Position numbers and translations under genes: made by a program. Under the pieces are notes generated by a model. The model ran no database searches and was not told the DNA's origin. It saw only the letters and a program-made list of their open reading frames with translations. This document shows positions 51,212 through 59,909 of a DNA stretch of 64,000 nt, piece after piece. How positions within the stretch are numbered: position 1 is the stretch's first letter; the number at the start of each line of letters is the position of its first letter. Origin of the DNA: Butyricimonas faecihominis (GTDB lineage Bacteria > Bacteroidota > Bacteroidia > Bacteroidales > Marinifilaceae); assembly GCF_033096445.1 (NCBI RefSeq), contig NZ_AP028155.1, positions 2,981,880 to 3,045,879 of the forward strand, given 5' to 3'.

Positions 51212-52576
51212 ATGTATAGACTATTCTTCTTTTCGATTTTAGCAGGATTCCTATCAAGTTGTGAGGATTCACGCGGAGTAAGCCCTACTCCGGGCCCTTA
51301 CTCGTATGTCCGGATTAACACGTTCACGAAAGACAAAATGACCGACCAATACTTTTGGGCGGATGAAGTCAAGGACAAAAACATTGATCCAGATAGTAAC
51401 CCGGCGGAATATTTCGCTACCATGAAATACCCCGAGGACCAATGGTCACGCATCACGAGTTCCAAAGGTTTGGGAGAAATTGCCGACGCCTCCGGGTATG
51501 ACGAAGGTTTTGGCTACAACTTGACTTTCTGGGAGAAAGAGGGCTACATATTCGCGGATGTCAATTTCGTTCACCCGAATTCTCCAGCAGCAAAAGCAGG
51601 ACTTAAACGGGGAGACCTGATCACTCACATGGACGGGGAAAGGATCACGACGGAAAATTACACGGACTTATATTACGCATCCCAGCTTTCTCTCGGGCTA
51701 TCAAACGATGAAGTATCAGAACCGTACGAAACGAAAAAGCTGACCGCCCAAACATACACGATCGATCCGGTACTTGATTACGGGTTGATTCCCTTGGAGA
51801 ACCAAACAATCGGGTACATGATCTACACGGATTTCGTGTTCCGCGGTAACACGTCGTTGGCACAACTGAACCACGTGTTCCAAACCTTAAAATCAGCCAA
51901 TATTGACGAATTCATTCTGGATTTACGATATAATCAAGGCGGGTACATTTTTGCAGTGAAACAACTATGTTCACTTCTCGCCCCGGAAGAAGTCGTGGAA
52001 AACGAAGAACTGCTTATTCACAAAAGCTGGAATAAAGCATATCAGGAAAAATACGCTGATGATCCTACCCGCTTGGAAGAACATTTTGACAAGACGGTAC
52101 CTCTTGATTCCCGTCTAAACTTGAAACGCCTGTGGGTGATCACGAGTAAAGTGACTGCATCAGCCGCCGAAATGCTGATCAGTGCCTTATCCCCATACAT
52201 GGAAGTAAACGTCGTTGGCGACATTACCATGGGGAAAAATATGGGTGGAATCATCTACACGCCTAACGACAAAGACTTACAGAATTGGAATATCATGTTG
52301 ATCTCCACGGAATACAGAAACAGTCGGGGAGAATCCGTCAAAGGCGGCATACCCCCCATGTTCCCCATCTTGGAGCAATTTCACCATCAATACCAACTGG
52401 GAGATAAAGAAGAACCCTTGCTGGCTGCAACCCTTCAACTCATCACGCAGGATGCGATTGCCACCCCGGTCATGAACAGTCGGAGCAGCAGAAGTCTCGA
52501 CACGGGAACCCCTCGCCGGATTATCCCAAAATTCGTACAGGCAAGGTCTAGGCTATTACTAGGGATAGAAAACTAA
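51212..52576 (+). CDS. S41 family (tail-specific-like) peptidase lipoprotein
   Basis: The 454-residue exported lipoprotein (MYRLFFFSILAGFLSSC, Cys17) contains a PDZ-like domain (about 120-190, VNFVHPNSPAAKAGLKRGDLI) and the S41/CtpA catalytic domain with the serine in TASAAEMLISAL and the lysine region TMGKNMGGI. It should cleave proteins in the periplasm or at the surface. The ATG 51212 is preferred over the TTG 51185 because it starts directly at the signal peptide. Monocistronic. Confidence 0.9.
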   Translation: MYRLFFFSILAGFLSSCEDSRGVSPTPGPYSYVRINTFTKDKMTDQYFWADEVKDKNIDPDSNPAEYFATMKYPEDQWSRITSSKGLGEIADASGYDEGFGYNLTFWEKEGYIFADVNFVHPNSPAAKAGLKRGDLITHMDGERITTENYTDLYYASQLSLGLSNDEVSEPYETKKLTAQTYTIDPVLDYGLIPLENQTIGYMIYTDFVFRGNTSLAQLNHVFQTLKSANIDEFILDLRYNQGGYIFAVKQLCSLLAPEEVVENEELLIHKSWNKAYQEKYADDPTRLEEHFDKTVPLDSRLNLKRLWVITSKVTASAAEMLISALSPYMEVNVVGDITMGKNMGGIIYTPNDKDLQNWNIMLISTEYRNSRGESVKGGIPPMFPILEQFHHQYQLGDKEEPLLAATLQLITQDAIATPVMNSRSSRSLDTGTPRRIIPKFVQARSRLLLGIEN

Positions 52577-53017
52577 TTCACACGGGAGAGTCCTTAAAAT
52601 TCAGTTTACATTTGCAGGTAGCTCCCTATCCGCTTTTCACTTTTTACATTCAAAAATGCAGAGGTGAGATGAAAAATTTTTGTACCATCTAATGTAAAAT
52701 AATGTTATCAATATATGATCAAATTGCTATTTCAGAGCGAGCCGCTCCCATTCCCTTCCCATTCCGCCCCTATTCCCCTCCTATCAAAATAACAAATAAT
52801 TATACTTGTATAGTATATATTAACAAGAGGATAAGTGTATGATAACTGTTTAATACCATTATTTTAACAGGATCAGTTATAAACCCGATCCGAACACAAC
52901 TTTTCCGGGGACAAATCGTCACATCCCCGTGGAATACGCGGGTGTACTGGATTTGCAAACCTATTTATCGCCTCGTATGCTTATTACATGACCATCTAGT
53001 ATGAAATCATATTCCTT
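52577..53017. other. intergenic region with 11-bp C-rich repeats
   Basis: No gene is visible in 440 nt. Features are the 11-bp triplet at 52747-52779, an AT-rich stretch (52785-52860) and a small dyad CGGGGA/TCCCCG near 52905-52935. Confidence 0.55.
52747..52779. repeat. three degenerate tandem 11-bp repeats
   Basis: CCCATTCCCTT, CCCATTCCGCC and CCTATTCCCCT are contiguous. Unit length and copy number equal those of the repeat at 31089-31121, but the sequence differs. Confidence 0.65.
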
Positions 53018-53737
53018 CTATCTCCTTTTTACCAAAGTTCCCCGCCCAGTCACGTTTTGTTTGGTAATCCGCGGATTCCCGTCATAAATTAGAATACCAG
53101 CTGAAGAAATCTCTGCCTCCAACTGCCCGGAAATGGAAACTTCAGCCTTGGCAGCCCCGCTAATCTCAGCATCACAATCTTTCACACGCAGCTCCCAACC
53201 CTTCAGCGTGGCAGCGGAAGACATTTCCAAATCAAACTGCTCCACCTCACCTTTAAGCTCTAGTCTCGCGGCACCGGATGCCTCCACGTCAACTTCACTC
53301 CCTTTCACCTCCAACTTCACGCTCCCCGCACCGGATGCCACGATTTCCAGTTTATTCACGGCAAAAGGCGAACTTCCTTCCAAACGCCCGGCAGCCGCCA
53401 CGTTTATATCCGTGATAATAGGCATGGACACGGAAACGTTCATTGCCGTATATCCCCGAACAATCACTTCCGGGTCAAGGAAGATATTCAATTGCCCGTT
53501 CTTTATCTCCGTTTTTATATAAGGAATAATATTATCATCCGCCTCCACGGTAATCCCTTCCGTTTTTCCTTGTGATATATACAAGGTGATCGACTGCTGA
53601 ACGGAAACACGGGTAAACGGCTGATCCGCCTGACGATCATGCACCACAAGATACCCCGTTCCCTTGATTTTTTTCACCTCGGCAGAAACAACCCCTACCA
53701 TCAACATCCCCAATAAAATCAAACCAATCCTTTTCAT
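53018..53737 (-). CDS. head-GIN (DUF2807) domain exported protein
   Basis: The 239-residue protein has a signal peptide (KRIGLILLGMLMVGVVSA) and a repetitive beta-helix-like body with alternating short strands (VEASGAARLELKG, LEMSSAATLKG, AEISGAAKAEVS), typical of the head-GIN/DUF2807 family common in Bacteroidetes. It probably sits in the periplasm or outer membrane; function unknown. ATG 53737 is taken, with ATG 53746 possible. It stands downstream of the efflux operon behind a repeat element. Confidence 0.86.
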   Translation of the reverse strand: MKRIGLILLGMLMVGVVSAEVKKIKGTGYLVVHDRQADQPFTRVSVQQSITLYISQGKTEGITVEADDNIIPYIKTEIKNGQLNIFLDPEVIVRGYTAMNVSVSMPIITDINVAAAGRLEGSSPFAVNKLEIVASGAGSVKLEVKGSEVDVEASGAARLELKGEVEQFDLEMSSAATLKGWELRVKDCDAEISGAAKAEVSISGQLEAEISSAGILIYDGNPRITKQNVTGRGTLVKRR

Positions 53738-54044
53738 AATTAACAATTTACGATTTATAATTCATGATTAAAAAGCGTAGACCTCGCAGGTGGAAATTTA
53801 AAATCTAAAATTTAAGGTAATTATATACAACTTTCCAGTCCATTAAGGTAATGCTTGTTTTCATTCTCAAACTCCTCCGTCACTTCGTGCCACCTCCTCT
53901 ATAAACAGAGGAGGAGCTGGTGACTCTTCCCGAAGACAGGGAGTATTTCAACTCTCCCTCTGTTTATAGAGGGAGTACGGCGAAGCCGGGAGGGAGTTGG
54001 TTTACTGTAAATTCATATATAAGTTCCAAATTTAAAATCTAAAA
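53738..54044. other. intergenic region holding repeat copy 2
   Basis: It contains the 130-bp hairpin repeat (53869-53998) flanked by a 19-bp direct repeat at 53794-53812 and 54028-54046; the right copy runs into the tolC stop codon. Nothing else is seen. Confidence 0.6.
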
Positions 54045-54046
54045 TT
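53794..54046. repeat. 19-bp direct repeats flanking the hairpin repeat
   Basis: AAATTTAAAATCTAAAATT is present exactly at 53794-53812 and 54028-54046, 234 bp apart, on either side of repeat copy 2. It may be an insertion duplication or part of a larger composite unit. Confidence 0.7.
53869..53998. repeat. 130-bp hairpin-rich intergenic repeat, copy 2
   Basis: Same length and order as 44808-44937, with about nine or ten substitutions. Four of these lie in the last stem (CCCC/GGGG to CGGC/GCCG) and keep it paired. This copy has no terminal inverted repeats like those of copy 1. Confidence 0.9.
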
Positions 54047-55457
54047 ATTCGAGTTTTCCTATCGCCTTCAGGTATTCCGATTCACACAATTTCAAAGCGG
54101 CCTTCGCGTCCACCCATTCGCTCCAAGCCTGTTGCCATTGGGCCTGAGCCTCCAACAAGTTTGTCAGATTTTCCATTCCCACCTCATACTGATCCTCGGA
54201 CACTCTCAGATTTTCCTTTGCCTGCTCCAAGGCGGATTCCGTCAAACGTATCCGGGTTTGGGCATCATTCAGTTTAAAGCGACTTCCGGCTATTTCCAGC
54301 CGCATCATCTCGCCCAATCGCTCTTTATTCAAGCGACTCATTTCTTCCTCGGCCTTCGCCACCCGAACTTTATTCCGTCCCTCTCCCCAGTTGAAAATAG
54401 GTATCGCCACGGATGCCATGGCACTAAAAGAACCGGAATTAGAATCATCACCGTTCAATTTCAAACCACCGCCATAACCGTAACCCGCGGAAACACCCAC
54501 TTGAGGCAGGAAATCGGCACGGGTCACGTTTATCTCCTTCCGTTTCATCTCCACCTGTTTCTCCAACATGTTATAATCCGGCCTTTGTTCCAGCCCGTCC
54601 GGCAACGCCAGCACACCGGGCGTTATCGTGGCCGATAGTGAATCGGTCAGTACCAACTCGGTATTCAAATCCAGTCCCACTAAACGACAAAGATTCATTT
54701 GAGCCAACTGCTTTCCATGTTCCGCTTGTTGTAGCTGTAACAAGGCATCATTATATTTCACCTGAGCTTTCAACACATCATTCAACGGGGCCATCCCTGC
54801 CTGCTGGGCATCTTCCAAGTTCTTCACCAACTCGTTCACCACCGACTTGTATTTCCGGGCAACCAACACCAATTCCTGCACCCGGACACATTGCCAGTAA
54901 GCCTGTTCCAATTCGACAAGCACTTCCGAACGATTCAACCGAATATTTTCCTCGGCAAGCTCTTCCCCAAATTTAGCCGCCTGATGTGCCGCCCGGATTT
55001 TCCCTCCCATAAACAAAGGTTGTTGCAATTGAACCGATGCCATATACACCCCTCTCAAAGAAAGCGATAATGGTATGTCCGGTAGAAAAGCATATTCATG
55101 GAAGACCGGCTTTCCATCCGTCCCCATCACGGGTTTCCCGTCAGCACCTATGACAACATTGGGTTGCAATTTCCCGTCGGCACCGGGTACGTAAGTCGGC
55201 AGATAGCCCCCGCTTAATTTGTATTCCTGCTTTTTCTGATGATATAAATAAAAGCCTGACGCGGAAAGTTTCGGCAAATAATTTGCCCCGTATTCTTTCT
55301 TGGTCCACACGGCCTTCTCTTTTTGCTTTTCCGCGATAGCCAATTGTTTGCTATATTCAAGAGCCATCTCCCTGCATTCCTTTAAATCCAACTGCCGCTG
55401 GGCTCGTAAAGGAGCAAAAGCCAATAACAACCCGATTGATAATATAATAAAACGCAT
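54045..55457 (-). CDS. TolC family outer-membrane efflux protein
   Basis: The 470-residue outer-membrane channel has a signal peptide and two TolC/OEP repeats of long helices with coiled-coil character. An insertion of repeated GADGK units (about residues 90-112: VPGADGKLQ, IGADGKPVMGTDGKP) precedes the first repeat's end; it is familiar in Bacteroidales homologues and may form a surface loop. It forms a tripartite exporter with the RND permease and adaptor upstream. Confidence 0.92.
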   Translation of the reverse strand: MRFIILSIGLLLAFAPLRAQRQLDLKECREMALEYSKQLAIAEKQKEKAVWTKKEYGANYLPKLSASGFYLYHQKKQEYKLSGGYLPTYVPGADGKLQPNVVIGADGKPVMGTDGKPVFHEYAFLPDIPLSLSLRGVYMASVQLQQPLFMGGKIRAAHQAAKFGEELAEENIRLNRSEVLVELEQAYWQCVRVQELVLVARKYKSVVNELVKNLEDAQQAGMAPLNDVLKAQVKYNDALLQLQQAEHGKQLAQMNLCRLVGLDLNTELVLTDSLSATITPGVLALPDGLEQRPDYNMLEKQVEMKRKEINVTRADFLPQVGVSAGYGYGGGLKLNGDDSNSGSFSAMASVAIPIFNWGEGRNKVRVAKAEEEMSRLNKERLGEMMRLEIAGSRFKLNDAQTRIRLTESALEQAKENLRVSEDQYEVGMENLTNLLEAQAQWQQAWSEWVDAKAALKLCESEYLKAIGKLE

Positions 55458-55487
55458 AGTGTAAAAGTTTAGAGTTTAGAAAATTCT

Positions 55488-55571
55488 GTGATTGCCGATT
55501 AAATGATTCAGTGATTTATGGAAATTCTGCCCCATGAGTGGCAATCCATTAATCGGCAATCACTAAATCAC
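55488..55571. repeat. intercistronic inverted repeat between RND permease and tolC genes
   Basis: GTGATTGCCGATTAA (55488-55502) and TTAATCGGCAATCAC (55549-55563) are a perfect 15-bp inverted repeat; GTGATTTA (55511-55518) and TAAATCAC (55564-55571) add a second possible pairing. It could stabilise or attenuate mRNA within the operon. Confidence 0.7.
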
Positions 55572-55575
55572 AAAA

Positions 55576-58500
55576 TCATTCGGCTTTGATTTTAAAGAAC
55601 AACGAATAGAACACCGGCAAGATCACCAAAGTAATCACCGTACCGATAAACAACCCGCCCATAATCGTCACGGCCAAGGCCCCGAACATATCGTCATTAA
55701 TCAAGGGAATCATCCCCAAGATCGTGGTCATCGACGCCAGAAAGACCGGACGCAAACGAGAGGAAGAAGCATCCAGAAGAGCCAGAAAACGATCTTTCCC
55801 CGATCGAATCTGTATATCCACTTCATCTACCAGTACTACCCCGTTTTTAATCATCATACCGACCAATCCCAAGGCTCCCACGATCGCCACGAACCCGAAT
55901 TCCTTACCCGCCAGCAACATTCCCAAAACAACCCCGATAATCGCCAAGGGCAAACAGAGAATAATCATCAGCGGCTTTTTAAAATCCTTGAACAAAGCGA
56001 TCAGAATAGCCAGCACCAAAACAATTCCCAACGGAACGTTCTTAAACAAATACTGCTTGGATTGCGTGCTTGCCAGATACTCTCCCTGCCATTCCGTGGA
56101 ATAACCGGGCGGGATATTCAATTTCTCAATCTTGGGCAGCAAACTATTTCGCACGTCATTTGCCGTGTAGCCGGGTGCGTTATTACACTGTGCCGATATA
56201 GAGCGTTGCCCGTTATATCGCCTGACCACCGGAACTTCCCACGAGGCGGTGATCCCGTTGGTTGCTTGGTTCAAAGGAGTAGAACCCACGACGGCCGTCA
56301 TCACCTCATCCGTCGAAATCATTCCCATCATCAACTCCTTCACGGTTTCCAGACTCAACATATTCGTCGAAGGCACGAGGCTCCATACCGGAACATTATT
56401 CAATCGCCCCGGACGTAACCCGTCTTTACCCATACTTTTAATATAAATCGGCAAATCATGCTCTCCCTCGTAATATGACCCGACAGGCAACCCGTCCGTG
56501 GTGGCCAGTAAAGCCAACCCGACATCCTCCCTAGAAAGGTTCGCCACGCGAGCTATCGGCTGATAATAATCCACGTTCAGCACGGGCGTCATCGGCCCCC
56601 AGTCATTCGTCACTAACATCGTCGTGGAATCCTCATTCATCAATTCCTCCACCTCCCCGCACAAACGTTTCAACACGGCCGGGTCCGGACCGGAAATCAT
56701 AAATTGTACCGGATAATCCATATACATCAAATTATATTGTTTCATCCGAACGTATGCCTCCGGGTAATGCTCCGAAAGGTAAACCTGTAATGAATCAATA
56801 TTCGCCTTTAAGGTTTCGGGAGAAGTGAAATCCACGATTAACTCCCCGTAACTTAAAGCGGGTTCTGCCACCGTTCGTACAAGATTATACCGGGAAGGAG
56901 TTCCTCCCAAACTGGTCGTAACGGCCGTAATTTCCGGACGGCTGGTCAAATATTCCTCGATAGAGGCCAGATCCCGTTTCACCGTCTGGGGATTCGTACC
57001 GTAAGGCATTTTATACTCTATATACAACTGATTATAGCTCAAATCCGGAAAAAATCCCTGTTGCACGAACCGGAACAGGTAGATGCTGACAACCAGCAAC
57101 AGGACAATCCAACCAATCACCCATACCCGGTGACGCACGGAAAACTGCAACGTGTTCCGGAAAGCCTTGTACACCCGGGTATCGTACATTTTTGTCTCAT
57201 CTTCCACCTCTCCCGGCTTTACCCTTAAACCCCGGTCCGCCTGTATCGGGACATACGCCAAGGCAAGAATCCAGCTCAACCACAAGGACACGGCCAAAAC
57301 GATAAACAAGTCCCGGACATACTCTCCCGTGGTATCGGGAGATAAAAATATCGGCAAGAAAGTAAGAATCCCGATCGTGGTCGCTCCCAGCAAAGGCCAA
57401 GCCGTCTTCTTCGTGATATTCACCAAAGCCGCCGGCTTGGGAATCCCCTTCTTCAAGTCCACGAGAATCCCATCCGTGATCACTATCGCGTTATCCACCA
57501 ACATTCCCATCGCCACGATAAACGAGGCCAGCGAAACCCGTTGTAATGTCCCGTGCATCATGTACAGCACGAGTAACGAGCCCAATACGACAATCACGAG
57601 ACCGGCCCCGATGATATACCCGCTCCGGAATCCCATGAAAAGCATGACCACCAAGATCACGATAACCACCGATTCGATCAGGTTTACCATGAAGACGTTA
57701 ATGGCACTTTTCACCCGTGCCGGTTGAAAGAATACCTTTTGAAAATCAATCCCCGCCGGAATAATATCTTCTTTCAACTCGGACAGTTTGGCATCCACCT
57801 TTTTTCCCAATTGAAGAATATTCCCACCTTCCTCCATGGCAATCGAAATCGCTATTGCCGGCAAAGTATCATATAACAAACCTTCCCGTTCCGGTTTCAC
57901 GTAACCCTTCGTAACACGAGCCACATCCGACAAGCGGATCTGATCCTGTTCGTGTCCCTTGATCAAGAGATTACGAATATCGTCGATCTCCTTGTAAGCC
58001 CCGTTCACGTTCACCCGCACCCGTTTCTCCCCGCTATCGAAATAACCGGAGTAAACCGTTTTATTCTGCCCGTTCAGGGTCATGATTATTTCTGCCGGAT
58101 GCACACCCATGTTAGCCATCTTATCTTCCAGAAACTCGACGTTTATACAGGACTGACGTTCTCCATACACGTCCACACTGCTCACCCCGTCAATATCCAA
58201 CACGGAACGACGAACCAGTTCCGCGTAATCCGACATTTCCTGATAGTCAAAACCATCGGACGTCATGGCATAAAACATCCCGTACACGTCCCCGAAGTCA
58301 TCCATCACGATGGAAGGTTGGGCCCCATCCGGTAGCTGAGCTTGCGCTCCCATGACTTTCCGGCGTAAAATATCCCACTTCTGCTGCAACTCCGCCAAGG
58401 GAACCGTACTACTCAATTCTACCATAATCTCCGACACGTCATCCATCGAACGAGAGGAAACATGATCCAAGTCCCCCATCGAACGAATCGCCTTCTCCAA

Positions 58501-58698
58501 TACATCCGTCACTTCCAACTCCACCTGATAGGCAGAAGCTCCCGGATAGGCCGTCACCACCATAGCCTGCTTCACGGTTATCGCCGGGTCCTCCAACTTA
58601 CTCATCGTGAAAAACGAGTATATCCCCCCAACAACCAAAACGAAAACAAAGAAGTAGACAAAAGCTCTATTCTTTAAAGCATATTCCGTAAAATTCAT
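55576..58698 (-). CDS. RND family efflux permease (HAE1-like)
   Basis: The 1040-residue proton-driven inner-membrane pump has twelve TM helices in two halves with large periplasmic porter loops. TM1 begins after MNFTEYALKNRAFVYFFVF; TM4 carries GMLVDNAIVITDGI, with one of the two usual relay Asp residues replaced by Asn, a common variant. FFQPARVKSAINVFMVNL and the C-terminal LVGMMIKNGVVLVDEV, SRLRPVFLASMTTILGM are typical of the family. It works with the adjacent adaptor and TolC. The substrate (drug, metal or metabolite) is not determinable; CzcA-type metal motifs are not obvious. Confidence 0.94.
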   Translation of the reverse strand: MNFTEYALKNRAFVYFFVFVLVVGGIYSFFTMSKLEDPAITVKQAMVVTAYPGASAYQVELEVTDVLEKAIRSMGDLDHVSSRSMDDVSEIMVELSSTVPLAELQQKWDILRRKVMGAQAQLPDGAQPSIVMDDFGDVYGMFYAMTSDGFDYQEMSDYAELVRRSVLDIDGVSSVDVYGERQSCINVEFLEDKMANMGVHPAEIIMTLNGQNKTVYSGYFDSGEKRVRVNVNGAYKEIDDIRNLLIKGHEQDQIRLSDVARVTKGYVKPEREGLLYDTLPAIAISIAMEEGGNILQLGKKVDAKLSELKEDIIPAGIDFQKVFFQPARVKSAINVFMVNLIESVVIVILVVMLFMGFRSGYIIGAGLVIVVLGSLLVLYMMHGTLQRVSLASFIVAMGMLVDNAIVITDGILVDLKKGIPKPAALVNITKKTAWPLLGATTIGILTFLPIFLSPDTTGEYVRDLFIVLAVSLWLSWILALAYVPIQADRGLRVKPGEVEDETKMYDTRVYKAFRNTLQFSVRHRVWVIGWIVLLLVVSIYLFRFVQQGFFPDLSYNQLYIEYKMPYGTNPQTVKRDLASIEEYLTSRPEITAVTTSLGGTPSRYNLVRTVAEPALSYGELIVDFTSPETLKANIDSLQVYLSEHYPEAYVRMKQYNLMYMDYPVQFMISGPDPAVLKRLCGEVEELMNEDSTTMLVTNDWGPMTPVLNVDYYQPIARVANLSREDVGLALLATTDGLPVGSYYEGEHDLPIYIKSMGKDGLRPGRLNNVPVWSLVPSTNMLSLETVKELMMGMISTDEVMTAVVGSTPLNQATNGITASWEVPVVRRYNGQRSISAQCNNAPGYTANDVRNSLLPKIEKLNIPPGYSTEWQGEYLASTQSKQYLFKNVPLGIVLVLAILIALFKDFKKPLMIILCLPLAIIGVVLGMLLAGKEFGFVAIVGALGLVGMMIKNGVVLVDEVDIQIRSGKDRFLALLDASSSRLRPVFLASMTTILGMIPLINDDMFGALAVTIMGGLFIGTVITLVILPVFYSLFFKIKAE

Positions 58699-58719
58699 TG
58701 TATTTTGTTGCTTTGCAAC

Positions 58720-58745
58720 GTTGCAAGTTGACCGGTTGCAAGTTG
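58720..58745. repeat. direct repeat GTTGCAAGTTG
   Basis: GTTGCAAGTTG occurs at 58720-58730 and 58735-58745, in the gap between the adaptor and RND genes. Short and possibly trivial. Confidence 0.5.
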
Positions 58746-58768
58746 CAGGTTAATTTAATTTTCAATAT

Positions 58769-59848
58769 CTATAACAATTTTCCAACGTTGGAAGAGGACA
58801 CGGGGGGTAGCAACCGGACTTTTTGCCCTTCCTTCAAACCGTTCACCCCGGCAGAAACAATCCTTGTACCCGAGGCCAGATCCGATTCCACGATGACTTG
58901 CCCGTCTTTATCCAGTTCGACAACTTTCACGGGATTCATCCTCACGGTTGTTTGGGTGGTATCATACACCCACACGTATGATTGATCCTCTTTTTGAAAC
59001 AAGGAAGAGATTGGGATAATAGATAGCCCCTCCTGACCCGGCTCGAAACGAATGGTCACGCTGACACTCATGCCTGCCGCCAGATTCAATTTCTCATCCG
59101 GTTTCATCCGGAAACGCACCCGGAAAAGTTGATTATAATTTGCTTGTTGTGTTATATCCAGTAATTCCAAGGGAATTTTTACACCCGGAAAGACATCCGC
59201 CTCGCAATAGAACTCCCTAAAGCTCTCCCGGCGAATAAAATCACTGGACGGAATATCAATATTTACCTCGTAGTAATCATTATTAATCATCGACAACACG
59301 GGAGTCCCGATATTCACAATCTCGTGAGCGTCAAAAAACTTTTTCTGGACATACCCGTCGAAAGGAGCCTTCAACTTCGTATCGTTCAACGCATTCAGAT
59401 TCGCGTGATACAAAGAGGCAATCCGCTGCTTTGCCGCCACGGCCTTGTCGTAATCATTCACGGGAACACTTTTCCGGTGATACAACTCGATCACCCGATC
59501 CGATTCCTCCGTTACCTGCGTGTACTCCGCTTTAGTCGCCTCGTACTGCAATCTGTAATCCCTCGGATCAATCTCCGCCAACACTTCCCCTTTCTTCACG
59601 AACTCCCCCACTTCAGCGTTGAAACGTAGAATAGGTCCCGCCACCCGGAACGCCAACTGCACATCTGAAGCCGCCTTGATCTTCCCGGGATAGGTCGTAC
59701 TACACTCCCCATCATACTTCTGCACCTCTGCCGTCTTCACCAATTGCGAAATCTCCAAACCCGGAGTAGCCCTCCGACAAGACATCGCAACAAGCAAAAC
59801 TCCCGAAACAGAAGCCCACTTCAATACCGAAAACACTGTCTTATTCAT
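58769..59848 (-). CDS. RND efflux periplasmic adaptor (membrane fusion) lipoprotein
   Basis: The 359-residue lipoprotein (lipobox LVAMSC, Cys24) has the membrane-fusion order: beta-barrel/lipoyl half (FRVAGPILRFNAEVGEFVKKG), short helical hairpin (LQYEATKAEYTQVTEESDRV), lipoyl half (LKAPFDGYVQKKFFDAHEIV) and the beta-barrel and membrane-proximal domains. It bridges the RND pump and TolC. First gene of the adaptor-RND-TolC run. Confidence 0.93.
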   Translation of the reverse strand: MNKTVFSVLKWASVSGVLLVAMSCRRATPGLEISQLVKTAEVQKYDGECSTTYPGKIKAASDVQLAFRVAGPILRFNAEVGEFVKKGEVLAEIDPRDYRLQYEATKAEYTQVTEESDRVIELYHRKSVPVNDYDKAVAAKQRIASLYHANLNALNDTKLKAPFDGYVQKKFFDAHEIVNIGTPVLSMINNDYYEVNIDIPSSDFIRRESFREFYCEADVFPGVKIPLELLDITQQANYNQLFRVRFRMKPDEKLNLAAGMSVSVTIRFEPGQEGLSIIPISSLFQKEDQSYVWVYDTTQTTVRMNPVKVVELDKDGQVIVESDLASGTRIVSAGVNGLKEGQKVRLLPPVSSSNVGKLL

Positions 59849-59909
59849 ATATATAAACTTTTAAATCGAGTATATATACTCAAAAGGTCGTGTTAAAGTT
59901 TCTATAAAA

